The notes: generated from the letters alone by a model not told the origin. Shown: positions 8,889 through 17,405, numbered from the stretch's first letter. The stretch is DNA of 64,000 nucleotides from Phil1 sp040767925 (GCA_040767925.1 JAXGNN010000003.1:124001-188000); one strand, 5' to 3'. Translations and numbers: made by a program.

Positions 8889-9470
8889 TTATACCGTGCG
8901 GCGGATGTCCGCGTCCAACTCCGCATCCTCGTCCGCCGCGCGCAGCGCTTCTTCCCCTTCCGCGATGCCGATGGGCGGCAGCTCCGCGAGCGAATGGAGC
9001 CCGAAGTGCCGGAGGAACGCGTCCGTCGTGCCGAAGAGCATGGGGCGGCCGATCGCGTTTTTCCGGCCGAGTTCCCGAATCATCCCCATTTTCAGGAGCT
9101 GGCTCACCGCGTACTCGCACCGCACGCCGCGCACGGCCTCGATATCGGCACGGGTCACGGGCTGCCTGTACGCGACGACGGAGAGCGTCTCGAGCATCGC
9201 CTGGGTGAAGCTCTTCTCCTGCACGGGCTGCAGGAGCTCCTGAACCAAGGGCGCATAGTCCCTGTTGGAAACGAGCTGCACAGTATCCTCCGTCAGATAG
9301 AGCTGCACGCCGCGCTTCTCTTCGCGGTAGAGCGCGTCCATCGAGGCGAGTATGCCGTTTAGCTCGTCCTGCGCGACGTCCAGCGCGCGCTGGAGTTGCA
9401 CCCTGGGCACAGGCTCCCCGGAAACGAAAAGGATACATTCTATCGCGCCATAGCGTTCGTCGTACTGCAA
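8889..9470 (-). CDS. scpB: Segregation and condensation protein B
   Basis: 193 residues of tandem winged-helix fold. AIECILFVSGEPV and ETLSVVAYRQPVTRADIE are diagnostic, as is GRPMLFGTTDAFLRHFGL near 143. ScpB binds the ScpA kleisin of the SMC condensin complex. The start is TTG at 9470 with AGGAGG five bases upstream. That AGGAGG overlaps the scpA stop codon, giving tight coupling. The C-terminus is acidic and variable. Confidence 0.95.
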   Translation of the reverse strand: MQYDERYGAIECILFVSGEPVPRVQLQRALDVAQDELNGILASMDALYREEKRGVQLYLTEDTVQLVSNRDYAPLVQELLQPVQEKSFTQAMLETLSVVAYRQPVTRADIEAVRGVRCEYAVSQLLKMGMIRELGRKNAIGRPMLFGTTDAFLRHFGLHSLAELPPIGIAEGEEALRAADEDAELDADIRRTV

Positions 9471-9479
9471 AAGGGCCTC

Positions 9480-10241
9480 CTATTTGATTTCATCCATGTA
9501 TTCGTAATCCTCGTCGTCCTCTATAAGCTCCCGCGCGGTGATAATGATCCTGCCGTAGGGCGCTTTCTGGCGCAGGATGATCTCCTGGCGCGTGATCATC
9601 TCCAGGAGCGCCATGAAAGTGACGATGATCTCCAGCTTTTCGTTTTGGCCCTCGAAGAGCTCCTCGAAGGTCAGCGTGCTTTTTTCGTTGAGCCTTCCCC
9701 GGATGAAGGCGAGCTGGTTTCGGACCGTGTAGGCGTCCGCGTAGACGGAGCGGGCGACGGAATCCGCGTAAAGCTCGTTCGTCCGCCTGAGGAGCCGCGC
9801 GAACGCCGCGAAAAGCTCCTCGGCCGTCGCGCCGGCGAGGTTGTATTCCTGCGGAGGGAGGATGAACTCCTCCGGCAGCTTCGCGAAAACGCTCCTCATC
9901 CCCTCCCGCAAAACGGCGAGACCCCCGCTCGCTTCCTTGAAGAGCTTGTAATCGCTTAGCTGGCGCATGAGGGCGACCTCGGGGTCCTCTTCCTCCTCAT
10001 CCTCTTTGGGCGGGCGCGGCAGGAGCGTGCGGGATTTGATGTAGACGAGGGTCGCCGCCATCGCGAGAAACTCGCTCGCCGTCTCCATGTCGAGCTCGTC
10101 CAGCTCCTCCATAAAGGCGAGATACTGGTTGGTAATTTCGGAAACGAAGATATCCTTAATGTCGACCTTCGTCTCCTCAATCAGATGGAGCAGCAGGTCG
10201 AGCGGGCCGTCGAACTCCTTGAGATGGACTTCGTACGCCAT
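9480..10241 (-). CDS. scpA: Segregation and condensation protein A (kleisin)
   Basis: 253 residues. The N-terminus YEVHLKEFDGPLDLLLHLI is the ScpA signature, with FVSEITNQYLAFMEEL and the KSRTLLPRP segment near 95. The C-terminal winged helix holds VTFMALLEMI and the usual acidic end. It links the SMC heads and recruits ScpB for chromosome compaction and segregation. It lies ten bases after the M50 protease gene and directly before scpB. Confidence 0.95.
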   Translation of the reverse strand: MAYEVHLKEFDGPLDLLLHLIEETKVDIKDIFVSEITNQYLAFMEELDELDMETASEFLAMAATLVYIKSRTLLPRPPKEDEEEEDPEVALMRQLSDYKLFKEASGGLAVLREGMRSVFAKLPEEFILPPQEYNLAGATAEELFAAFARLLRRTNELYADSVARSVYADAYTVRNQLAFIRGRLNEKSTLTFEELFEGQNEKLEIIVTFMALLEMITRQEIILRQKAPYGRIIITARELIEDDEDYEYMDEIK

Positions 10242-10250
10242 GCCGCTATC

Positions 10251-10901
10251 TCACACGAAAAGGCCGATCAGCCATGTGAAGAACGTCGCGAAGAGCATGA
10301 AGAACCAGGAGACGATGCTGCCGAGGAAGCCTGTATTTCCCCCGACGAGCAGAATCGCGATCAGAATCATGGTGCCGTAGCGCTCGACGAACTGGAAAAA
10401 CCGGTAGCCGATCCTCTTGATGAACAGCGCCTGGAACACATGGTAGCCGTCCAGCGGCGGCACGGGAAGCAGGTTGAAAACGAAAAGGCCGAGGTTGATC
10501 GCGACGACGTTCATGATGAGGTTCTCCGCGATCTCGTTGCCCACGAACGCGACGAGGGCGACCCAGACGCCCGTAAACAGAAACGCGATGATCAGGTTTG
10601 TCGTAACGCCCGCGAGGGAGACGATGATCTCGTCCTTTCGCGGGTTTTTGAAGTTGCGCGGGTTGACCGGCACGGGCCTCGCCCAGCCGAAGCCCGCGAT
10701 GAGAAGCATCGCGATGCCGATGGGGTCTACGTGCGCGATGGGATTGACGGTCATCCGGCCCAAATTGCGGGCGGTGGGATCGCCGCGCTTATACGCGGCA
10801 TACGCGTGCGCCCATTCATGGAAGGACAGGCCCACGATGATGCCCGGTATGCGGTAAAGGGCTTCCAAAAGCCAGCCGGTCAGGTCGAGATTGCTGAACA
10901 A
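10251..10901 (-). CDS. Site-2 protease family membrane metalloprotease (M50, YwhC-like)
   Basis: 216 residues with several membrane segments. SFHEWAHAYAAY carries the HExxH zinc motif, and LLPVPPLDGYHVFQ supplies the conserved PxxDG aspartate. No PDZ domain is present, which places it in the short standalone group often found beside scpAB. Substrates are unknown. The start is TTG at 10901 with AGGAG eight bases upstream. It is the first gene of a long operon through scpAB, DUF2953, gerW, dacF and rluB, preceded by a strong promoter. Confidence 0.88.
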   Translation of the reverse strand: MFSNLDLTGWLLEALYRIPGIIVGLSFHEWAHAYAAYKRGDPTARNLGRMTVNPIAHVDPIGIAMLLIAGFGWARPVPVNPRNFKNPRKDEIIVSLAGVTTNLIIAFLFTGVWVALVAFVGNEIAENLIMNVVAINLGLFVFNLLPVPPLDGYHVFQALFIKRIGYRFFQFVERYGTMILIAILLVGGNTGFLGSIVSWFFMLFATFFTWLIGLFV

Positions 10902-10931
10902 AGCGTATACTCCTTCGGATTTTCTCTAGGT

Positions 10932-10960
10932 ATTATACGCCAAAGCTCCATTCGATGCAA
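10932..10960 (-). promoter_or_regulatory. SigA-type promoter of M50-scpA-scpB operon
   Basis: TTGCAT (10955-10960) and a perfect TATAAT (10932-10937) are separated by 17 bases. The element sits immediately after the stop of the S11-like gene and about 30 bases before the TTG start of the M50 gene. Confidence 0.75.
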
Positions 10961-10967
10961 GAAAGCG

Positions 10968-12113
10968 TTATCCGTGCACCCAAACGCGCATGATCGCCGT
11001 GATGAACTCCCCCCAGCCGGCCTTGCCGACGTCCTGCGCGGCCGCGAGCGCCACGCGTACCTGCTGCGCGCCCTGCTCGGAGGAAAATACGGCGTAGCCG
11101 ATGATGTCGCCCTTCTTCACGGGCGCGCTGACGGACTCCGGCAGATCCGGAGTGACCGCCCACGCGTCGCCCTTTTTGACCAGAAGCACCACCTTCCTGG
11201 TCGAAACCGCGTCCACCGCGCGCTTCATGCCGCCGAGCACGGGGATTCCCGCCGCCACGACCTCCCCCTCGGAGGCAGCGGAGACCGTTTCGAACGTGCT
11301 GAAGGCGATGGCCGCGGCTTCCTTGGCGGCCTCGAAGCGCTCGTTCGAGTTCGCCGCGCCGATGACGGCGACGATGTAATTCGTCTCGCCCCGTTTGACC
11401 GCGAAAGCCCCGCAATAGCCCGCCGCGTTCGAGGAGCCGGTCGAGCCCGCGTAGCAGCCCTCGAGCGATTTGATGAGCTTGTTGGGGTTCGCGAGCTCCG
11501 TCTTGCTGCCGTTCTCGTGCGTGATCTCGTCGAAGGTGAGCGCGCTGTATTTCCGGTAGGTTTCGGACTTGGAGAGCCGCGCCATCAGCGCGCAGACCTC
11601 CTTTGCGCTCATCTCGGGCTTGCCGCCCGCGAGCGTGAAGTCGCCGCTGCCGACGTTGCAGTCCGTCAGGAGCTTTGCGATCGCCGTCTCCGCGAGCGAA
11701 ACGCTCCCCGCCGCCGCCTCCGCGAGCGCGAAGGAGGCGTCCCCCGCCGTGATCATGACGGCGGCCTTGACGAGCGCGCCCGCGCTGATCCTCTCGCCCG
11801 CGCTGATGAACGCCGTCGGCCCGCCAATTCCGGCTGCGGTCTCGCCGACCGTGACCGCCGTATCCTCCGCGAGCACGCCGTTATCGAACGCCTCGCAGAT
11901 ATACGCCAGCGCCGGCAGCCGCGAGAGGCCCGCCACGTTCATCACCTTGTCGGCATCGTAGCTCACGGCGGTCTGCAGGCATTCCATCTCCAGCACGGCG
12001 ACCGCCTTCGCCGAATGGAAGGCGGCGCTTTCGCTCCCCGGATCGGCGCGCGAAACCGCGCACGGGAGCGCCATTGCGGCTGCGATCATAAGACAAAATA
12101 TTCTTTTCAGCAT
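10968..12113 (-). CDS. Exported S11 carboxypeptidase-like protein with all catalytic motifs lost
   Basis: 381 residues with a signal peptide at 1-22 (MLKRIFCLMIAAAMALP..). The overall layout follows DacF, but the catalytic motifs are altered. SxxK is replaced by GLSR (62-65), SGN by AGD (123-125) and KTG by STG (224-226). The C-terminal PBP5-like beta domain remains. It is therefore unlikely to cleave peptidoglycan and may bind or scaffold it. It lies downstream of deoB, where Bacillus has dacF. ATG at 12113 is preferred (GGGAG seven bases upstream, intact signal peptide); an in-frame ATG at 12146 is the alternative. Confidence 0.7.
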   Translation of the reverse strand: MLKRIFCLMIAAAMALPCAVSRADPGSESAAFHSAKAVAVLEMECLQTAVSYDADKVMNVAGLSRLPALAYICEAFDNGVLAEDTAVTVGETAAGIGGPTAFISAGERISAGALVKAAVMITAGDASFALAEAAAGSVSLAETAIAKLLTDCNVGSGDFTLAGGKPEMSAKEVCALMARLSKSETYRKYSALTFDEITHENGSKTELANPNKLIKSLEGCYAGSTGSSNAAGYCGAFAVKRGETNYIVAVIGAANSNERFEAAKEAAAIAFSTFETVSAASEGEVVAAGIPVLGGMKRAVDAVSTRKVVLLVKKGDAWAVTPDLPESVSAPVKKGDIIGYAVFSSEQGAQQVRVALAAAQDVGKAGWGEFITAIMRVWVHG

Positions 12114-12118
12114 ACTAT

Positions 12119-12164
12119 CACTCCCGGTTAGTTCATATTGATTCATATGTCCTTTCCGGGAGTG
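12119..12164 (-). other. Inverted repeat covering the RBS of the S11-like gene
   Basis: CACTCCCGG (minus strand, 12156-12164) can pair perfectly with CCGGGAGTG (12119-12127) across 28 bases. The second arm contains the GGGAG Shine-Dalgarno sequence, so folding would hide it. There is no T-tract after it. Confidence 0.45.
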
Positions 12165-12185
12165 AAGATTACACTTTACTGCTGT

Positions 12186-13349
12186 TTATTTCATTTCGGA
12201 CGCGAATGACTCCCCGACCCTCCACGGCTCGCCTGTCAAATACGCCACTGCGGTGCTCCCGATATCGGCGAAGCTCCTCCTCGTGCCGAGGTTTACTCCG
12301 CCCCTGAGCCTCGGGCCGAAAGCGACGATCGGGATGTACTCGCGCGTGTGGTCCGTCCCCGCCACCGTGGGGTCGCAGCCGTGATCCGCGGTGACGAGCA
12401 TGACGTCCCCCTCGCGCATGGCCGCCTGCAGCTCGGGCAGCTTCGCGTCGAAATATTCAAGCGCCGCGCCGTAGCCCTCTATATCGTTCCGGTGGCCGTA
12501 AAGCATGTCGAAATCCACGAGGTTCGCGAAGATGAGGTCGCCCGTGCCCTCCCGCAGGAAGCGCAGCACGGCCTCTATGCCGTCGCGGTTGTTGCGCGTG
12601 TGGTCGGAGATCGAAACGCCCCTGTGATGGAAGATGTCCTCGATTTTGCCCACGCAAACGGTCGTCATGCCGCGCGCGGCGAGGCCGTCGAGGATCGTCT
12701 CGCCCACGGGCGGAATCGCATAGTCGCGCCGAAACTCCGTGCGCCGGTAGCTCCCGCTCTTTCCGAGGAAGGGCCGCGCGATGACGCGGCCGACCAGGTC
12801 GTCGCCCGTGAGCATTTCGCGCGCGATCTCGCAGCAGTGGTAGAGCTCCTCGAGAGGCACGGTCTCCTGATGCGCCGCGATCTGGAATACGCTGTCGGCG
12901 GATGTGTAGACGATCAGCTTGCCCGTTCGCACGTGCTCGTCGCCGAGCCGCTCGATGATCTCCGTGCCCGAGGCCACGCAGTTGCCGAGCGTCCCCCGGC
13001 CGGCCCTCCTCTCGAACTCCTCGATCAGCGATTTTGGGAAGCCGTTCGGGTATGTTCGGAACGGCGGATCCATGACGACGCCCGCCATCTCCCAATGCCC
13101 GCTCGTGGTATCCTTCGCCTTCGTGATTTCGGCCGCCCGGCCGAAACAGCCCGCCGGCGACGCGACGCGCGGCAGGTTGGAGCCGTCTATATTGCCCAGG
13201 CCCAGCGCGAGCAGATGCGGGATGTTCAGCCCGCGCTTTTTATAGATGTTGCCGAGCGTGTGCGCGCCCTCGTCCCCGAATTGCGCCGCGTCCGGCTGCG
13301 CGCCGATGCCCACGCTGTCCAGAACGATAATAATAAATCTCTTCTTCAT
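12186..13349 (-). CDS. deoB: Phosphopentomutase
   Basis: 387 residues, normal length. It begins MKKRFIIIVLDSVGIGAQPD with the metal-binding Asp. DTTSGHWEMAG near 90 carries the phosphate-accepting region, and LVTADHGCDPTVAGTDHTRE near 325 carries the second metal site. It interconverts ribose-1-phosphate or deoxyribose-1-phosphate and the 5-phosphates in nucleoside salvage. The RBS is GAGGTGATAGA. In Bacillus, deoB (drm) also lies between spo0A-side genes and dacF; the pupG gene usual between them is absent here. Confidence 0.95.
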   Translation of the reverse strand: MKKRFIIIVLDSVGIGAQPDAAQFGDEGAHTLGNIYKKRGLNIPHLLALGLGNIDGSNLPRVASPAGCFGRAAEITKAKDTTSGHWEMAGVVMDPPFRTYPNGFPKSLIEEFERRAGRGTLGNCVASGTEIIERLGDEHVRTGKLIVYTSADSVFQIAAHQETVPLEELYHCCEIAREMLTGDDLVGRVIARPFLGKSGSYRRTEFRRDYAIPPVGETILDGLAARGMTTVCVGKIEDIFHHRGVSISDHTRNNRDGIEAVLRFLREGTGDLIFANLVDFDMLYGHRNDIEGYGAALEYFDAKLPELQAAMREGDVMLVTADHGCDPTVAGTDHTREYIPIVAFGPRLRGGVNLGTRRSFADIGSTAVAYLTGEPWRVGESFASEMK

Positions 13350-13366
13350 TCTATCACCTCGCGCTT

Positions 13367-13395
13367 ATCGTAACACGGGCGCCATTTCGCGTCAA
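13367..13395 (-). promoter_or_regulatory. Promoter of deoB, overlapping the spo0A terminator tail
   Basis: TTGACG (13390-13395) and TACGAT (13367-13372) are 17 bases apart on the minus strand. The -35 box is part of the T-rich stretch following the spo0A terminator stem. Confidence 0.6.
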
Positions 13396-13397
13396 TC

Positions 13398-13424
13398 AAA
13401 GGAGCGCCCGGTCCGGGGCGCCCC
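13398..13424 (-). terminator. Terminator of spo0A
   Basis: GGGGCGCCC and GGGCGCTCC form a nine-pair stem with one G-T pair and are followed on the minus strand by TTTGATT. It lies 40 bases beyond the spo0A stop. Confidence 0.65.
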
Positions 13425-13463
13425 ATGCGTTCTATGCCGCGGCGGAACCGCTCTGTTGCCGCG

Positions 13464-14252
13464 TCAGTAATTCGACGCGATGCGCATCTTGGTCCGCTCG
13501 GCGATGAGGGTGATGCATTCCTTGTTCGTCGGCCGTCCCTTGTCCTCCTTGACGGTGTAGCCGAAGAGCCTGTACTGGTTCTCGACATTGCCGCGGAGCC
13601 ATGCCATCTCGATGGCGTAGCGGATCGAACGCTCGACGATCTTTACGGAAACGCCGTAGCGCTTCGCGATCTCGGGGTAAATATCGGTCGTGATGCCGAT
13701 GCTCCTGTTCCTGCTCTCCAGATAGATCGCGACCGCTTCTCTGATATAGTTGAAGCCGTCGTGATGCGCGCTCACGCCCATCGCGAACAGGTAGCGCGTG
13801 ATGGTATCGTCCCGGTCCCGCGCCTGCTTGCTGCGGATGTCGACGTACAGGGGGACGCTCTCGCTCGCGAAGTCCAGTTGGAGCAGCGCGCAGACGCGCC
13901 TGTAGATCGCCTCGGGCTTCGAGGGCATGGCGATGATATACGCAAGGCCGAGGGATTGGATCATCCGCATGGCGACGTCCGATAAAAAGCCCGTGAGGCC
14001 GATGAGCATCGTGCCCGCGCCGAGCTTTTCTTCCTTGAGCCGCATGATGAGCCCCGTTCCGTCGCAAACGGGCATGAGCATGTCGATCAGCGCGACATCC
14101 GGCTGCTTATTGTTTCTGAAGTATTCGACCGCATCCTCCGCGTTGTAGGCTTTGGCGCATACTTCAAACCTGATATCTGCGTCGAACAAGTCAGCGAGGG
14201 TATCGCACATACGCGGATTATCATTGACAATAAGAATCCTGATTCTTTGCAT
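13464..14252 (-). CDS. spo0A: Stage 0 sporulation protein A, receiver with a substituted conserved lysine
   Basis: 262 residues. The receiver domain at 1-125 has Asn10-Asp11 where DD is usual, the phosphoacceptor in LIDMLMP (Asp57) and a conserved Thr87. The nearly invariant Lys-Pro is replaced by Met109-Pro110 (IIAMPSKP). The DNA-binding domain at 145-262 is well conserved, with VSVKIVERSIRYAIEMAW and the KGRPTNKECI region, so binding to 0A boxes is expected. Spo0A is the master switch of sporulation. It lies 125 bases after spoIVB, the classic order, and has its own SigA-type promoter and an upstream 0A box. Confidence 0.93.
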   Translation of the reverse strand: MQRIRILIVNDNPRMCDTLADLFDADIRFEVCAKAYNAEDAVEYFRNNKQPDVALIDMLMPVCDGTGLIMRLKEEKLGAGTMLIGLTGFLSDVAMRMIQSLGLAYIIAMPSKPEAIYRRVCALLQLDFASESVPLYVDIRSKQARDRDDTITRYLFAMGVSAHHDGFNYIREAVAIYLESRNRSIGITTDIYPEIAKRYGVSVKIVERSIRYAIEMAWLRGNVENQYRLFGYTVKEDKGRPTNKECITLIAERTKMRIASNY

Positions 14253-14313
14253 ATTGATATAATCCCCGGATGCATGCAGAATGCATTAAAATGTAATTAT
14301 TTCCCTGTATAGT

Positions 14314-14342
14314 ATCATAAAACAATTTTTTTGAATCTACAA
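14314..14342 (-). promoter_or_regulatory. Vegetative promoter of spo0A
   Basis: TTGTAG (14337-14342) and TATGAT (14314-14319) are 17 bases apart in an AT-rich 125-base gap. The leader would be about 55 bases. Confidence 0.6.
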
Positions 14343-14362
14343 GTAAGTTTTTTGGTGTATAT

Positions 14363-14369
14363 TGTCGAA
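14363..14369 (+). promoter_or_regulatory. 0A box upstream of spo0A
   Basis: A perfect TGTCGAA occurs on the plus strand within attgtcgaaat. It is about 20 bases upstream of the -35 box of the spo0A promoter, a position suited to autoregulation. Confidence 0.6.
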
Positions 14370-14377
14370 ATATTCGA

Positions 14378-15631
14378 TTAACCCGCCGCGTTGCTGCATT
14401 CGTACATCCAAAGCGCGTAAATCCCGTACCCTTTGAGCGGATCGTTGATGAACACGTGCGTCACGGCGCCGACCAGCTTCCCGTTCTGGACGATGGGACT
14501 GCCGCTCATGCCCTGCACGATGCCGCCTGTTTTTTCAATGAGCTCCCCGTCGGTGATCCTGACGACCATCCCCTTCGATTCGGTCAGCGGCTGCTGGTAA
14601 ATCTTAATGATTTCGCACTCGAACTCCCGCACGCCCGCGTCGTCGATGTTCGCGAGGATCGTCGCGCGGCCCTCCACGATCTCCTCGGGATACGCGAGCG
14701 GCAGCCCTTCCGGGTAGACGGGGTTGACGAACGCGTCCGCCATCGTGCCGTACAGGCCGAACTCCGTATTTTTCTCGATGTCGGCGAGCTTCCTGCTCAG
14801 CGCGCCGAAGGTGCCCTTGATTTCCCCCGGGATCCCCTGGCGTCCCTCGACGAGGCCGACGATATCCGCCTGCAGGATCTTTCCCTCGCGCGCCGGTATG
14901 ACGACGCCCGTATCCGGATCCGTCACCGCGTGCCCGAGCGCGCCGAACTGGAGCGTGCTCATGACATAGAAGCTCAGCGTGCCGATGCCCGCGCTGCTCT
15001 CGCGCACCCACATGCCCATGGAGGCGCTGCCGCCGCCCGCGTTTCTTTTCGGCGTGAGATACACCGTCATCGGGGATCCGCCGCGTTCAAGCACCACCTG
15101 GTAGCTCCGGTCGACCTCGGAGCACAGCTCGAGGAACTGCGTGACGCCCCGGACTTCCGTCCCGTCGACGCTTTTGATGACGTCCCCCGCCTTGATCCCG
15201 GCGAGGCCCGCGGGCGAAAACTCGCCCGCATCGGTGAGGATATCCCCGAGGCCCACCACGAGCACGCCGGCGCAGTACAGGCTGATGCCCACGGTCTGTC
15301 CGCCCGGCATCAGGTACACCTCGTCGCGCAGATGGACGTTGACCTGCTTGACGGGGATGCCGAAGAGCTTTACGACATAGCTCGTGTCGCGGTTTTGGGT
15401 GCCGAGCGTTTCGGACAAATCGCCCGAGACGGCGACGCCTGTTTCATCGAGCACGGTGAAGGGCTCGCCCAGGGAGAGCAGCTGCGACGCGCCGCTGCCC
15501 GCGTCGATATAGATATCGTCCGGCAGCTCGCGAAGCGCCGCAAAGCGCGGCAGGCTATTGAGCGCCATCATGCAGGCGCATATGATCAAACCGGCCGTTT
15601 TCAGGCCGACACTGCGCAAAGATTGCTTCAT
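14378..15631 (-). CDS. spoIVB: SpoIVB peptidase
   Basis: 417 residues. The N-terminal signal anchor (residues about 11-26) is followed by a PDZ domain (AGIKAGDVIKSVDGTEVRGV near 155) and the S55 protease domain. GALGHAVTDPD contains the catalytic histidine, and GIVQGMSGSPIVQNG contains the catalytic serine in SGSP. In Bacillus it is made in the forespore, crosses to the intermembrane space and signals activation of pro-SigK. The RBS is GAGGTGGAAAA. It lies between recN and spo0A as in Bacillus. Confidence 0.95.
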   Translation of the reverse strand: MKQSLRSVGLKTAGLIICACMMALNSLPRFAALRELPDDIYIDAGSGASQLLSLGEPFTVLDETGVAVSGDLSETLGTQNRDTSYVVKLFGIPVKQVNVHLRDEVYLMPGGQTVGISLYCAGVLVVGLGDILTDAGEFSPAGLAGIKAGDVIKSVDGTEVRGVTQFLELCSEVDRSYQVVLERGGSPMTVYLTPKRNAGGGSASMGMWVRESSAGIGTLSFYVMSTLQFGALGHAVTDPDTGVVIPAREGKILQADIVGLVEGRQGIPGEIKGTFGALSRKLADIEKNTEFGLYGTMADAFVNPVYPEGLPLAYPEEIVEGRATILANIDDAGVREFECEIIKIYQQPLTESKGMVVRITDGELIEKTGGIVQGMSGSPIVQNGKLVGAVTHVFINDPLKGYGIYALWMYECSNAAG

Positions 15632-15644
15632 TTTTCCACCTCAA

Positions 15645-15672
15645 TATAAAAAACCGCGGTTTAACCCGCGGT
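15645..15672 (-). terminator. Terminator between recN and spoIVB
   Basis: ACCGCGG and CCGCGGT arms (15666-15672 and 15653-15659) flank a short loop and are followed on the minus strand by TTTTTTATA. The spoIVB RBS begins right after the T-run, so spoIVB needs its own promoter or read-through. Confidence 0.8.
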
Positions 15673-15707
15673 ATTAAGCATTTGCATCCGCATTGGCGCG
15701 TATTCGC

Positions 15708-17405
15708 CTATTGCGGTTTTTTCATTTTTTTCGCGCGCCCGATGAGCACTTTCGCATGCTCGTAAGCGTGCTTCGAATCGGGGTCGCCGTCCATCATCTG
15801 GGCGATGCGCCTGTATTTCCCTTCCTCGTCGAGGAGCCGCACGCACACCACCGTGCGCGTCCCGTCGTCCTTTTTTTCCACGACGTAATGCGCGCCGGCG
15901 AGCGCCGCGATCTGGGGCAGATGCGTGACGCAGATCACCTGATGGGTCGAGGCGATGCCGAGCATCTTCTCGCCGACCACGGAGGCGACCTTGCCGCTGA
16001 TGCCGGTGTCGATCTCGTCGAAGATCAGCGTACCGATCCTGTCGTTGTCCGCGAAGATCGCTTTGAAGCAGAGCATGATGCGCGAGAGCTCGCCGCCCGA
16101 GGCCACCTTCGAGAGGGGCTTGAGCGGCTCGCCCGGGTTGGCGGTGAGCAGGTATTCCGCGCTCATGCCGCCCTCGGGCTTCAATTCGCCGCCCGGCGCC
16201 GGGGAAAAGGCGACCTCAAAACCGGCCTTGTCGAGCCCGAGATCCGCCATGTGCGCGAGCACCTGCGCGCGCAGCCGCCGCGCGGCGCTTTTGCGCAGTT
16301 CATAAAGCTCACCGTCGACGCGGGCGTATTCTTTTTTTATGGACGCGAGCTTTTCATCCAGCTCCGCGGCGCGCTCATCCGCCCGCATGAGGGCTTCGAG
16401 GCGCTTTTGCGCGCTTTGCGCGTAGGCGAGGATCTCCTCGATCGTACCCCCGTATTTCCGCTTCAGGTCGGACAGGACGCGAAGCCTTTCCTCCGCGCGC
16501 GCGAGCCTGTCCGGGTCGAAATCGAGCGCGTCCCTCGCGTCGCGTATGGAGAAGGCGATATCCTCCAGGGCGTAATACGCTTCCTCAAGGCGGCTGTGGA
16601 GCGCTTCGTAATCCGTAGAAAGGGCGGAAATCTCGCGCAGCCTCCTGCGCGCGCCGTCCATCGCGCCGAGGGCGTTTTCCCCCTCGCGGGAATAGAGGAG
16701 GGCATGCGCGTCGTCGAGGGCGCTGCCGATGCGCTCGGCGTTCATGAGGATGAGCCGTTCCTTGTTGAGCGCCTCGTCCTCGCCGGGCGCGAGCGCGGCC
16801 TTTGCGATCTCCTCGCATTGGAAGCAGAGCATGTCCGTCTCGCGGCAGCGCTCGGCCTCCGAGCCGAAGCCGGAGTTCCTTTCAAGGCGCGCGGCGTCAT
16901 GTTCCGCTAAGAGCGCTTTGAGCGCTTCAAGTTTCGGCAGGATGGCCGAATGGTCGAACGCGTCGAGGAAGCGCGTGTGGTTTTCCGGGGAGAGCAAGGA
17001 TTGGTGCTCATGCTGGCCGTGGATATCGATCATGGCGTCCGACACGCGCTTGACGAGCGACAGGGGGACGAGCGCGCCGTTGAGGCGGCAGGTGTTCTTG
17101 CCTGCGGTTGTGAGCTCGCGCGAGAGCACCACTTCCCCGTCCTCGCATTCGATGTCCTGCTCGCGGAGCATCCTTGCGGCGTCCGAATCGCCTTCGATGA
17201 CGAAGTAAGCCTCGGCGCGCGCCTTTGAAGCGCCGTATTTGATCAGTTCCCGGCTCGCGCGTTCCCCAAGCACGAAGTTGACCGCGTCGATGATGATGGA
17301 CTTGCCCGCGCCCGTTTCGCCCGTAAGCACATTGAAGCCCTCGCCGAATGTCATTTCGAGGGCGTCAATCAGGGCGATGTTTTCTATGATCAATCTGTGC
17401 AGCAT
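15708..17405 (-). CDS. recN: DNA repair protein RecN
   Basis: 565 residues, normal length. Begins MLHRLIIENIALIDALEM with the Walker A GETGAGKSIIIDAVNF near 30. Long coiled-coil segments occupy 150-370. The ABC signature SGGELSRIMLCFKAI (near 430) and Walker B LIFDEIDTGISGKVA complete the SMC-like ATPase. It organises double-strand breaks for recombination. It lies between argR and spoIVB. The RBS GGAAGG is nine bases upstream. Confidence 0.96.
   Translation of the reverse strand: MLHRLIIENIALIDALEMTFGEGFNVLTGETGAGKSIIIDAVNFVLGERASRELIKYGASKARAEAYFVIEGDSDAARMLREQDIECEDGEVVLSRELTTAGKNTCRLNGALVPLSLVKRVSDAMIDIHGQHEHQSLLSPENHTRFLDAFDHSAILPKLEALKALLAEHDAARLERNSGFGSEAERCRETDMLCFQCEEIAKAALAPGEDEALNKERLILMNAERIGSALDDAHALLYSREGENALGAMDGARRRLREISALSTDYEALHSRLEEAYYALEDIAFSIRDARDALDFDPDRLARAEERLRVLSDLKRKYGGTIEEILAYAQSAQKRLEALMRADERAAELDEKLASIKKEYARVDGELYELRKSAARRLRAQVLAHMADLGLDKAGFEVAFSPAPGGELKPEGGMSAEYLLTANPGEPLKPLSKVASGGELSRIMLCFKAIFADNDRIGTLIFDEIDTGISGKVASVVGEKMLGIASTHQVICVTHLPQIAALAGAHYVVEKKDDGTRTVVCVRLLDEEGKYRRIAQMMDGDPDSKHAYEHAKVLIGRAKKMKKPQ

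Noticed and set aside
10185..12131. 648-codon open frame on the plus strand opposite the M50 and S11-like genes
   Set aside because: Antisense shadow of GC-rich coding sequence; low-complexity Arg/Asp/His translation.
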